DNA of 41,723 bases. It comes from Dehalococcoidia bacterium (GTDB lineage Bacteria; Chloroflexota; Dehalococcoidia; UBA3495). The notes below the pieces were generated by a model that worked only from the letters and a program-made list of their open reading frames with translations, did not search any database and was not told the DNA's origin. Both the position numbers and the translations under genes were made by a program. This document shows, in pieces, positions 26,030 to 33,632 of the stretch (positions are counted from its first letter, which is position 1; each line of letters starts with the position of its first letter). The stretch is from NCBI GenBank assembly GCA_030753265.1, contig JASMCQ010000074.1, forward strand, positions 1 to 41,723, read 5' to 3'.

Positions 26030-26698
26030 ATGGATGAGCCGAAGATAGAAGAATCCCCGAGCGTTATCGCCATCATCCCGATGAAGCCCTTGGTAGAGAG
26101 CAAGACCCGGCTGAACCGCAGTTTCACCCGGGAGCAGCGGGCCGACCTGGCCTTGGGCATGCTGGCCCGGGTGATCAGCGCCGTTCGAGGTGCGGCAGTG
26201 GGCTTGTTCTGGGTGGTGGGAGGCGACGAACGGGTGCGAAACCTGACCCGAAACTCCGACGGTGTATGGCTGGAGGATATGGGCCGCAACCTCAACGATA
26301 CTCTGGCTCAATCCTTCGACCGGGCCTTCAAGCAGGGCCATTCGGCGATGTACCTGGCGGCGGATTTGCCGTTCCTCAAAACCAGTGACGTGCACAGTGT
26401 GCTTCAAGCCTCCCGGCGGCAGAACAACATCTGCCTTGCCCCCGCCCGAAGAGACGAGGGGACCAACGCCATCCTGGTCCCCGCCGGTACGCCCTTCCTG
26501 CCGGAGTTGGGCCCTCTCAGCTTCATCAGGCACCTGTCCCAGGCCGCCAAGCTCGGTGTGTCCGTTGCCATCTGCTACAGTCCGGGCCTGGGTTTTGACC
26601 TGGACACCCCCAGCGACCTGGAGACCTATGAACTCATGGAGCCGGGGTTGCTGGATCGGCTGGTGCCGAAGCGGTCGAAATTGCCCCCGGCGGGATAG
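26030..26698 (+). CDS. cofC: 2-phospho-L-lactate (or PEP) guanylyltransferase CofC (FbiD)
   Basis: CofC activates phospholactate, PEP or phosphoglycerate with GTP for CofD. The 222-residue protein has the CofC nucleotide-binding start AIIPMKPLVESKTRL (about residues 14-28), REQRADLALGML, the long helix region DMGRNLNDTLAQSFDRA, the metal-site block YLAADLPFLKTSDV, RRDEGTNAILV and GFDLDTPSDL near the end, in the family order. It follows cofD by five bases and is clearly in its operon. Which three-carbon acid it uses cannot be read with certainty. CofE, the glutamate ligase, is not in the window. Confidence 0.92.
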   Translation: MDEPKIEESPSVIAIIPMKPLVESKTRLNRSFTREQRADLALGMLARVISAVRGAAVGLFWVVGGDERVRNLTRNSDGVWLEDMGRNLNDTLAQSFDRAFKQGHSAMYLAADLPFLKTSDVHSVLQASRRQNNICLAPARRDEGTNAILVPAGTPFLPELGPLSFIRHLSQAAKLGVSVAICYSPGLGFDLDTPSDLETYELMEPGLLDRLVPKRSKLPPAG

Positions 26699-26904
26699 GA
26701 CGTCCCCCGATGGCAACGGGAAGGCGAAAGAGGAGCGGGGCAGGCGTCCCGGCGGGGTATCGGATCCGACGTTCGGTGGAGGCGATCCCCGGCCCTTCGA
26801 CAAGCTTGTAGGCCGGAGGGACCACGGCTTCTCCCCGCTCGCGGTGAGCCCGCCGGAGCGCGGCGCCGGTTATCAGATGGCTCTTATTCAAAAAGGAGGT
26901 TGGC

Positions 26905-27870
26905 ATGTCCTCTCCCAAAGTAAAAATCGGAGTGCAGTTGCCCAGCCGGGACTTCCTGCTGGGAGACCGCCCTCCAACCAACGCTGACCAGGTCATGGAG
27001 ATGGCCGAGCGGGTGGAAGCCGCCGGGTTGGATTCGGTGTGGGTGGGCGACAGCCTAACGTCCAAGCCCCGGCTGGAGCCCCTGGCCGCCCTGGCGGCGG
27101 TGGCGGCCAGGACGAAGAAGGTCCGGCTGGGAACCGCGGTCATGCTGGCGGGTTTGCGCCACCCGGTCCTGCTGGCTCAGACCATGGCTACCGTTGACCT
27201 GATCTCCCGGGGGCGCCTGGTGCTCGGCGCCAGCGTCGGCGGCGCCTTCAACGAGGAGCAAAAGCAAGAATGGGGGCACGCCGGGGTGGTCCCGGCCCAA
27301 CGAGCCCGGCGGCTCGAGGAAGTGGTGCAGATCGTAAAGGGATTGGGGTCGGGTAAGCCGCTGACCTTCTCCGGCAAGCATTTCAACCTGGATGAAGTGT
27401 CGTTGGGGCCGCTGCCGGTCCAGCCCGGCGGGATCCCCATCCTGTTGGCGTGCCACTGGCGGGCGCGTCAGGACAGACAGATGGCGCGGACGGCGAAGCT
27501 GGGAGACGGGTTGATCTCGATATCGGACACCCCCGAGGAGTATTCCCAATTGCTGGAGCGGGTCCGCGGGATGGCGGATGGCCTGGGCCGGGACATGGCG
27601 CGGTTTGAAACAGTCTTCTACCTGACGGTCAATATGGGTAGCGACCTCGCCAAAGCCGAGGCGGAGTCCGAGAAATTCCTCATGGGTTACTATGGGGCCA
27701 ACATCTGGGGGTGGCGGTGGGGGCCCTTCGGAGACCCGGAGAAAGTCAAAGCTCGGATGGCCGAGTACATCGAGGCGGGGGCCCAAACCGTGATAGTGCG
27801 ATTCGCCTCCTTCGATCTGGAGCGGCAATTGGATATTTTCCTGGACAAGGTTGCTCCGGCCTTCTCCTGA
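26905..27870 (+). CDS. LLM-class oxidoreductase (luciferase-like, probably F420-dependent)
   Basis: This is a 321-residue TIM-barrel enzyme of the bacterial luciferase superfamily. Members use F420 or FMN to reduce or oxidise alcohols, sugars or methylene-H4-pterins. The N-terminus KIGVQLPSRD, AERVEAAGLDSVWVGDSL, RTKKVRLGTAVM, HPVLLAQTMATVDLISRGR and LVLGASVGG are the standard strand and loop blocks. ATG 26905 has a very strong AAAAAGGAGG site. Its position 200 bases after cofC makes F420 the likely cofactor, but this rests on context. The C-terminal half ends with AGAQTVIVRFASFD. The substrate is unknown. Confidence 0.88.
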   Translation: MSSPKVKIGVQLPSRDFLLGDRPPTNADQVMEMAERVEAAGLDSVWVGDSLTSKPRLEPLAALAAVAARTKKVRLGTAVMLAGLRHPVLLAQTMATVDLISRGRLVLGASVGGAFNEEQKQEWGHAGVVPAQRARRLEEVVQIVKGLGSGKPLTFSGKHFNLDEVSLGPLPVQPGGIPILLACHWRARQDRQMARTAKLGDGLISISDTPEEYSQLLERVRGMADGLGRDMARFETVFYLTVNMGSDLAKAEAESEKFLMGYYGANIWGWRWGPFGDPEKVKARMAEYIEAGAQTVIVRFASFDLERQLDIFLDKVAPAFS

Positions 27871-27882
27871 TGCGAAGTGCCC

Positions 27883-27909
27883 GATTCGCCCGGTTTGCCC
27901 GGTTTGCCC
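27883..27909 (+). repeat. 9-bp tandem repeat before fabI
   Basis: GGTTTGCCC occurs twice in a row (27892-27900 and 27901-27909), preceded by a weaker copy GATTCGCCC (27883-27891). It lies about 20 bases before the TTG start of fabI. Confidence 0.6.
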
Positions 27910-27928
27910 AGTATGGAGGTTATGACCG

Positions 27929-28702
27929 TTGTATCCGATAGACTTGTCAGGCAAGAAAGGCATCATCTTTGGCGTGGCCAACGACCGGAGTATCGCCTGG
28001 GCAATCGCGAACATCTTGAGCCAGGCCGGCGCCCGGCTGGCCCTCACTTATCAAGGTGACCGGCTGATGGACCGCGTATCCCGGCTGGCGGAATCGATGG
28101 ACGGGGCCCTGGTCCTCCCCTGTGACGCTGCTGATGACGATCAGATAGCCGAGGTGTTCCGCCGGGTGAAGGAATCGTTTGGCGATATCTCATTTCTGGT
28201 CCACAGTATCGCCTTCGCCAACCGGGAGGACCTGGAAGGCCGCTTCTCCGAAACCGGCCGCGAAGGGTTTCGGGTCGCCCTCGAGATCAGCGCCTACTCC
28301 CTGCTTCCCATGGTGAAATACGCGGCCCCTCTCATGGTGGATGGCGGCAGCGTGGTGACCATGACGTTCCAGGCTTCTCAGAGGGTCTACCCCGGATACA
28401 ACGTGATGGGGACGGCTAAAGCGGCGCTGGAGCACGAGGTCCGCCAGTTGGCCGCCGAGTTCGGCGAGCAGAACATCCGCCTGAATGCCATCTCCGCCGG
28501 CCCCCTGGAGACCCTGGCCGCCCGGGGGATCAGCGGCTTCAGGGATATGCGGCGGACCCACGCCGACAAGGCTGCGATGAAGCGGAACATCAGCAGCGAC
28601 GAGGTGGCAAAGACCGCGTTGTTTCTGTGCAGCGACCTTTCCAGCGGGATCACGGGCTCGGTGATACCGGTGGATGCCGGCTACCACATCATGGCGGTCT
28701 GA
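27929..28702 (+). CDS. fabI: Enoyl-[acyl-carrier-protein] reductase (NADH)
   Basis: FabI performs the last reduction of each fatty-acid elongation cycle and is the target of triclosan. The 257-residue SDR protein starts LSGKKGIIFGVANDRSIAWA, the FabI-type nucleotide loop, followed by LTYQGDRL, LPCDAADDDQI, LVHSIAFANREDLEG and VTMTFQASQRVYPGYNVMG. Tyr157 and Lys164 are separated by six residues, the FabI spacing that tells it from ordinary SDRs (three). The end has NAISAGPLETLAARGISGF, GITGSVIPVDAGYHIM. The start is a TTG nine bases after GGAGG. It may share a transcript with the LLM gene 58 bases upstream. Confidence 0.95.
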   Translation: MYPIDLSGKKGIIFGVANDRSIAWAIANILSQAGARLALTYQGDRLMDRVSRLAESMDGALVLPCDAADDDQIAEVFRRVKESFGDISFLVHSIAFANREDLEGRFSETGREGFRVALEISAYSLLPMVKYAAPLMVDGGSVVTMTFQASQRVYPGYNVMGTAKAALEHEVRQLAAEFGEQNIRLNAISAGPLETLAARGISGFRDMRRTHADKAAMKRNISSDEVAKTALFLCSDLSSGITGSVIPVDAGYHIMAV

Positions 28703-28825
28703 GCGCCGAGCCCGTAGCCCGCTCTCCGGAGAGGACTGGAGAGCGCCGCGGGTGACCTGGGGATCGGGCCGGCCCGCGTGGATGGCGGCCGGAAAACGAA
28801 ACGGTTTGGTTTCCCTGGCGGAGAG

Positions 28826-28969
28826 GGCTTTGCCTCAAAACTGTCATTCCGAGGAGCGAAGCGACGAGGAACCTGGTTCGGGGTTCCCCCATAAGAGCCT
28901 GGACCCACCACACCAGGCCCCTCGCTTCACTCGGGGTGACATTGTCCGGAGTACTTTTGAGGTAAGGCC
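28826..28969. repeat. MITE-like element, copy B (144 bp)
   Basis: The inverted ends are GGCTTTGCCTCAAAA (28826-28840) and the complement of TTTTGAGGTAAGGCC (28955-28969), with one mismatch. Inside are TGTCATTCCGAGGAGCGAAG and, inverted, TCGCTTCACTCGGGGTGACA. It carries no gene and lies between fabI and the 3' end of the zinc-ribbon/TPR gene. Confidence 0.75.
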
Positions 28970-28994
28970 GTGGAGAGGAGTGCCGGCAGGGTCG

Positions 28995-29723
28995 CTAGCC
29001 GGTCGACGACCTGGCGTCCAGGGCGTCCAACTGGCGGCGGTCTTCCGCTGCTTCCTTGCCCCGGCCCAGCCGGGCGTAAGCCTCGGCCCGGCGGGCCCAT
29101 GCCTGGGTGTAGTTCGGGTCCAGCGCGATGGCCTTGGTGAACTGGTCTATGGACTCCTGAGTCCGGCCTTGATTGAACAGCCGCACTCCCCGCTCCGTCA
29201 GGCTGTTCGCGGTGGGAACTCCGTAGGGGACCGGCGCCTTGACGGCCGGCTCGTCCGGGGGCAAGGCTTCCTGGTCGGTCGAAATCGGCGCGGCTGCCGG
29301 TTGGGCCTCAATGCTTGGTGTTGGCGCGGCCGGGTCCGGGACTTCCAGGGACGCCGATTCCGCAAAAACGGCGGGGCTCACCGGTTTCTCGGCTTCGGCG
29401 ACGCTAACTTCGGGATAAGGCGTGGCCAATTCCCAGCCGCAGTTGGTGCAGAACTTGGGACTCCGGGTCTGGGGGTCCTCGCACTTCGGGCAGGTACGCG
29501 GCGCCGGCCTGGCCCGGCTCATCGGGTTCTTATGAAGCATGAGGATAACCATGGGGACTATGCCCAGCAGGTCAGGTATAGCCAGCAGGTCCAAGTTCGA
29601 GACAAGTAGCAGCAAGCACGCGGCTCCGGCCCATACCCAGGGGCTCCGCCCTTTGGACCGGGCCACCCGGGCCGTCCAGAGCACCACCAGTGCCAGAGAC
29701 AGGTATAGTAAGAATGAAACCAC
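28995..29723 (-). CDS. Membrane protein with zinc ribbon and TPR repeats
   Basis: This 242-residue protein has four parts. Two hydrophobic segments at the N-terminus (VVSFLLYLSLALVVLW, then ACLLLLVSNLDLLAIPDLLG and IVPMVILML) anchor it in the membrane. A zinc ribbon follows with CPKC and, ten residues on, CTNCG. Then comes a Pro/Ala/Glu-rich linker of about 70 residues. The last 60 residues form one to two TPR units (GVRLFNQGRTQESIDQFTKA, LDPNYTQAWARRAEAYARLG). I chose the GTG at 29723, directly before the first membrane segment, with a weak GGGGAAG upstream; longer versions add only basic residues. Function is unknown; the layout suggests a scaffold or sensor at the inner membrane. Confidence 0.75.
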   Translation of the reverse strand: MVSFLLYLSLALVVLWTARVARSKGRSPWVWAGAACLLLLVSNLDLLAIPDLLGIVPMVILMLHKNPMSRARPAPRTCPKCEDPQTRSPKFCTNCGWELATPYPEVSVAEAEKPVSPAVFAESASLEVPDPAAPTPSIEAQPAAAPISTDQEALPPDEPAVKAPVPYGVPTANSLTERGVRLFNQGRTQESIDQFTKAIALDPNYTQAWARRAEAYARLGRGKEAAEDRRQLDALDARSSTG

Positions 29724-30203
29724 GGCGGCTTCCCCAAGTCCTCGGCGCCTCGAAACTAAACGCCGGTGACCCTCGAACAAGGCTCATACCAAGAGATTCA
29801 GTATACTTGAATATACACCTATCCAGGGTCTGGCGACAATGGTTCCCCAGCCGGAGGTAGCCGATTTGCGCGCGGATGGCGCCGCGCCCGGCCCCCGGCG
29901 CCGGCCTTGCCTGGCGGCCTTCCGGCCAATGGCGATGCCCCCGCCAGGATTTAACATAACATTCGAGGGATTACCTGCCAGAATAGACTGCTAGAGTAGT
30001 TGAAGAGGTTAGTATTAACGTTATCAGTAATAGATACGCATATTTGACAAGGTAAAGTGATGGTGCTAAAATAATTACGTTCGATTTCCAGCGGTATTGC
30101 CGCCACCGCACTTTGACCTGCCTTTAACCTGCCCCTTTGTCCGGAGCCCACCCGCGAAAGGTGCGTCGCCAATCCATATTGTCGGACATAGCAAGGAGAA
30201 AAC
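29724..30203. other. Intergenic region, 480 bp, between divergent genes
   Basis: No gene is supported. The left half has a TATACT-like box (29800-29805, minus strand) that could serve the zinc-ribbon gene, without a proper -35. The right half is AT-rich and carries the consensus promoter of the FBP aldolase/phosphatase (30044-30072) followed by a leader of about 125 bases. Confidence 0.5.
30044..30072 (+). promoter_or_regulatory. Consensus promoter of FBP aldolase/phosphatase
   Basis: TTGACA (30044-30049) and TAAAAT (30067-30072) stand exactly 17 bases apart in an AT-rich setting. This is the best sigma-70-type promoter in the window and suggests strong constitutive expression from about 30079. 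Confidence 0.75.
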
Positions 30204-31340
30204 ATGAAGGTCACATTGTCAATCTTGAAGGCCGACGTCGGATCGATCGGAGGCCACACCAAGCCGTCGCAGCGGATGATGGACGCCGTACGGGGTGATG
30301 CCGCCGACGCGGTCAAACGAGGACTTTTGATTGATACCTTCGTCGGCCACACCGGCGACGACATCTGTATTGTTGCGTCCCACACCAACGGTCCCAATAA
30401 CACCGACGTTCACCAATTTGCCTGGAACACCTTCCTGCACGCCACCGACATTGCGAGTCAGTACGGGTTGTACGGCGCGGGTCAGGACCTGCTGGTAGAC
30501 GCCCCTTCGGGCAACATTCGAGGCGCGGGACCGGCGGTGGCCGAGGTGGAATTCGATCACGACCCGGTCAAGACCAACCAAGTCCGGCCCGCCGAGTCCT
30601 TCATGGTGCTGGCGGCGGACAAGTGTGGCCCCGGAGCCTACAACCTGCCCATGTTCCTGGGCTTCGCGGACCCGATGTATTGCGGCGGTTTGATGCTTCC
30701 CCGCCTCTGTGAAGGCTTCACCTTCAATATCATCGATATGGACAACACCGATGGGGACAGCATCATTTCCCTCAACGCACCCGAGGACTACTACCGGATT
30801 GCCGTACTGCTGCGCGACAACGAGCGGTTCGGCATCGACTCCATCGTCTCCCGCAATTCCGGGCAGACCGCGGCCGCCATCTCAGCGACCCGCATGCACA
30901 ACATCGCCGGCACCTATACCGGCAAGGACGACCCGGTGGCCTTGGTGCGCAACCAAGGCATCTTCCCCGCCCCGGAGGAGCTGGTCTCCCCCTACGCCAA
31001 GGCGCACTACATCGGTGGCGACGCCAGAGGCTCCCACGTGATGCCCTTGATGCCGGTGCCCATCAACACCGCCGTCACGGGCATCTACTGCTTGCCCTTG
31101 GTGTCCTGCGTCGGCTTCTCACTGAGCGCACGGGGCGAATTCTCCGACTCCGTGGTCGATTTCTTCGACAACACGGCTTGGGATTACGTCAGGCAGATAG
31201 CTCAGGAGAAAGCGCTTGCCATGCGCTCCCAGGGCTGGTCCGGCGCGGCCATGCTGCCCTACGGCGAATTGGAGTACTCGGGGTTCCGCCAGAGCATCGG
31301 CGATCTGATGGAACGGTTCGCCATTCGCGACGGCGACTAG
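30204..31340 (+). CDS. Bifunctional fructose-1,6-bisphosphate aldolase/phosphatase
   Basis: This archaeal-type FBPA/P condenses dihydroxyacetone phosphate with glyceraldehyde 3-phosphate and then dephosphorylates the product, driving gluconeogenesis one way. The 378-residue protein starts VTLSILKADVGSIGGHTKPS (metal and substrate His), with LIDTFVGHTGDDICI and the metal-binding VGHTGDD acids next. FNIIDMDNTDGDS follows. The active-site block GTYTGKDDPVAL holds Tyr238 and Lys241, which match the catalytic Tyr and the Schiff-base Lys of the family. ATG 30204 follows AAGGAG. It has its own promoter and terminator, so it is a single-gene unit. It is found in archaea and a few deep-branching bacteria. 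Confidence 0.95.
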   Translation: MKVTLSILKADVGSIGGHTKPSQRMMDAVRGDAADAVKRGLLIDTFVGHTGDDICIVASHTNGPNNTDVHQFAWNTFLHATDIASQYGLYGAGQDLLVDAPSGNIRGAGPAVAEVEFDHDPVKTNQVRPAESFMVLAADKCGPGAYNLPMFLGFADPMYCGGLMLPRLCEGFTFNIIDMDNTDGDSIISLNAPEDYYRIAVLLRDNERFGIDSIVSRNSGQTAAAISATRMHNIAGTYTGKDDPVALVRNQGIFPAPEELVSPYAKAHYIGGDARGSHVMPLMPVPINTAVTGIYCLPLVSCVGFSLSARGEFSDSVVDFFDNTAWDYVRQIAQEKALAMRSQGWSGAAMLPYGELEYSGFRQSIGDLMERFAIRDGD

Positions 31341-31401
31341 CCGAATTTCTCGGGTGTTGCTTCGAGAATAGGGTACCGGGGCACCTTCCTCGGGGAACAA
31401 G

Positions 31402-31455
31402 AGAAGGGCCCGTGCCGCTCCGCTGAATATGGAGCTGCATCGGCCCTTCTTTTCT
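31402..31455 (+). terminator. Terminator after FBP aldolase/phosphatase
   Basis: AGAAGGGCC (31402-31410) pairs with GGCCCTTCT (31442-31450), with a second inner stem GCTCC/GGAGC, followed by TTTCTGTTT. It is a typical intrinsic terminator about 60 bases after the stop codon. Confidence 0.8.
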
Positions 31456-31571
31456 GTTTCGCGGACTCTTCGGCGGAAGGGGATTGGCGCGGCTGGCCCG
31501 CCCTGCTCTTTTCTGGTGCTGGGCCGGGATTGGTGTTCTGGAATTGCGTATCGGGGTTTGAATCCGGAGCA

Positions 31572-31592
31572 GGGCGGGTATCAAACCCGCCC
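31572..31592. repeat. Short GC-rich palindrome
   Basis: GGGCGGGT (31572-31579) and ACCCGCCC (31585-31592) form a perfect eight-pair stem with a five-base loop. It resembles common dispersed intergenic palindromes. Confidence 0.5.
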
Positions 31593-31667
31593 CTACATCA
31601 CGGCACACGTCTGAGATTCCCTATTAGCCGTCCGCGGGGCCGCAGAGCCCGATGTTGCCGGGGCGAG

Positions 31668-33458
31668 CTATTCGGCGAGGCGCAGGGACAGCTCCTCCAA
31701 TTGGGCCGGCGTGACTGGGGCAGGGGATTCGAACAGGAGGTCGGAGCCGCTCTGGGTCTTGGGGAAGGCGATCACATCCCGGATTGAACCGGCGCCGGCC
31801 AGTATGGCCACCAACCGGTCGATTCCTGGGGCAATGCCTCCGTGGGGAGGCGCCCCGTATTCGAACGCCTCTAGAATCTGACCGAAGCGGCTGTTGGTTT
31901 CTTCCTTGCTGTAGCCCAGTATGTTGAAAACCTTCTCCTGCAGCTCCCGGTGGTGGATCCTGATGCTGCCGCTGGCCAGTTCCGATCCGTTGCAGACCAG
32001 GTCGTAGGCCTTTGACTTGATGGCGCCCAAATCGTCGCCCGACAGCAACTCCTCCTGGCCTTCCGCCGGTGAGGTGAACGGGTGATGGGACGAGTCCCAG
32101 CGTCCGTTGGTCTGGTCCCATTCGAAGAGGGGAAACTGGGTGACGAAACAGAAAGCCAGGGATTCTGGATCGGCTAGACCGAGGCTTTTCGCCAGGTGAT
32201 CGCGCATGACCGCCAGCCAGGCGTTCACGCCCCGAGCCGGGCCGGCCGTCAGCAATACCAGGTCTCCGGGGTTGGCCCCCAGGCGAAGGGCCATCCGGCG
32301 GCTCCACTCGGCGGGCATCCGTAGCCCCGGCGATAGCAGGATGTCGTCATCGCCCAACTCGTCCAACGAGCCGGTGCCCCGAAGCCGCATGTGGCTCAAG
32401 CCCCCGGCGCCGGCGTCCTTGGCCACCTGCTCCAGCTCCTTGAGATTGTTACCGGTGTAGCCGGCCTGGCCGGGAACGGCAAACCCCTTGATTATTCCCC
32501 CCGCTTTGATGGTCGAAAGGAAGACGCGGAACTCGGTCTCGGAGGCCAGGTCGCCGGCTTCGGCCATCTCCATCCCGTAGCGCAAGTCGGGTTTATCCGT
32601 GCCGTATTTGCTCAGGGCCTCTTCGTGGGTGAGCCGGGGAAAAGGCTTGATCAGCTTCTTCTCGGGGGCTACCGTTTCCATCATGCCGGTGTACAGCTCC
32701 TCAGTCAGCCGGAGGATGTCCTCTTCTTCGACGAAGCTCATTTCCAGGTCCAGTTGGGTGAACTCCGGCTGGCGGTCGGCACGAAGGTCTTCATCCCGGA
32801 AGCATCGGGCTATCTGGAAGTATTTTTCCACCCCGGCCACCATCAAAAGCTGCTTGAGCTGTTGCGGCGACTGGGGCAGGGCGTAGAAGTTCCCCGGCTG
32901 AAAGCGGCTGGGGACCAGAAAGTCCCTGGCCCCCTCGGGGGTGCTTTTGATCAGGATGGGCGTCTCGATCTCCAGGAAGCCGCGGGCATCGAGGAAGTCG
33001 CGGATATACTTGGTCACCCGGTGGCGCAACGTCAGCGTCCGCAGCATGGGCGGGCGCCGCAGGTCCAGATACCGGTAACGGAGACGCAGGCTTTCGTCCG
33101 CCCCGGAGTCCTCGGTGATGTAGAAGGGAGGCGTGAGCGACGGATTGAAAACGGTGGCTTCATCCGCCACCACTTCGATGTCGCCCGTGTCCATGGCCGG
33201 GTTCTCGCTGCCGGCCGGGCGTCGCCGGACCAGGCCCTTTACCTGGATTACCCACTCCGTTCGAAGCTGATCGGCAACCTGGTAGGCCTCTGGAAACAGG
33301 TCGGGGTTGAAGACCACCTGCACCAGGCCGGACCGGTCGCGCAGGTCAACGAAGATGATGCCCCCGTGGTCGCGCCTCCGCCTGACCCATCCGGCCAGGG
33401 TGGGACGGCTGTCGATGTCTTCTATCCGAAGGGCGCCGCAATCCGCGCTCCTTAACAC
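31668..33458 (-). CDS. aspS: Aspartyl-tRNA synthetase, probably non-discriminating
   Basis: AspS charges tRNA-Asp, and in non-discriminating form also tRNA-Asn. The 596-residue protein is of the bacterial type: an OB-fold anticodon domain (GWVRRRRDHGGIIFVDLRD), motif 2 in FRDEDLRADRQPEFTQLD, a GAD insertion in the middle and motif 3 near GAPPHGGIAPGIDRLVAI. His31 in DHGG sits where non-discriminating enzymes such as that of Pseudomonas aeruginosa have His and E. coli has Leu, so it probably also makes Asp-tRNA-Asn for GatCAB; gatCAB is not in the window. The start is GTG 33458 behind GGAGAAGAAG. Confidence 0.96.
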   Translation of the reverse strand: MLRSADCGALRIEDIDSRPTLAGWVRRRRDHGGIIFVDLRDRSGLVQVVFNPDLFPEAYQVADQLRTEWVIQVKGLVRRRPAGSENPAMDTGDIEVVADEATVFNPSLTPPFYITEDSGADESLRLRYRYLDLRRPPMLRTLTLRHRVTKYIRDFLDARGFLEIETPILIKSTPEGARDFLVPSRFQPGNFYALPQSPQQLKQLLMVAGVEKYFQIARCFRDEDLRADRQPEFTQLDLEMSFVEEEDILRLTEELYTGMMETVAPEKKLIKPFPRLTHEEALSKYGTDKPDLRYGMEMAEAGDLASETEFRVFLSTIKAGGIIKGFAVPGQAGYTGNNLKELEQVAKDAGAGGLSHMRLRGTGSLDELGDDDILLSPGLRMPAEWSRRMALRLGANPGDLVLLTAGPARGVNAWLAVMRDHLAKSLGLADPESLAFCFVTQFPLFEWDQTNGRWDSSHHPFTSPAEGQEELLSGDDLGAIKSKAYDLVCNGSELASGSIRIHHRELQEKVFNILGYSKEETNSRFGQILEAFEYGAPPHGGIAPGIDRLVAILAGAGSIRDVIAFPKTQSGSDLLFESPAPVTPAQLEELSLRLAE

Positions 33459-33632
33459 GTGCTTCTTCTCCTACTTTACCCGGCGAGCTTGGTATCCAGC
33501 CGTGGTGGTTGACTTCGCCGGCGCCGGGCTACCCGGCATGATAAACGTTTCCGTGCTGGTACGTCTGAATGGTCGGCTCGATTTGGATCGTCTCATCTCG
33601 GCCGCCGAAGGCCGAGGTCGAGAGGGGCGTCC

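Larger units (their letters stand above)
31341..31667. other. Intergenic region, 327 bp, with terminator and palindrome
   Basis: This gap between the convergent FBP aldolase/phosphatase and aspS genes holds the terminator (31402-31455) and a GGGCGGGT/ACCCGCCC palindrome (31572-31592). The sequence just before the palindrome, GGAATTGCGTATCGGGGTTT, resembles one at about 7302-7316. I see no gene. Confidence 0.55.

Noticed and set aside
24631..26295. 554-codon minus-strand frame opposite cofH and cofD
   Set aside because: It is a shadow; cofH, cofD and cofC on the plus strand are all recognised.
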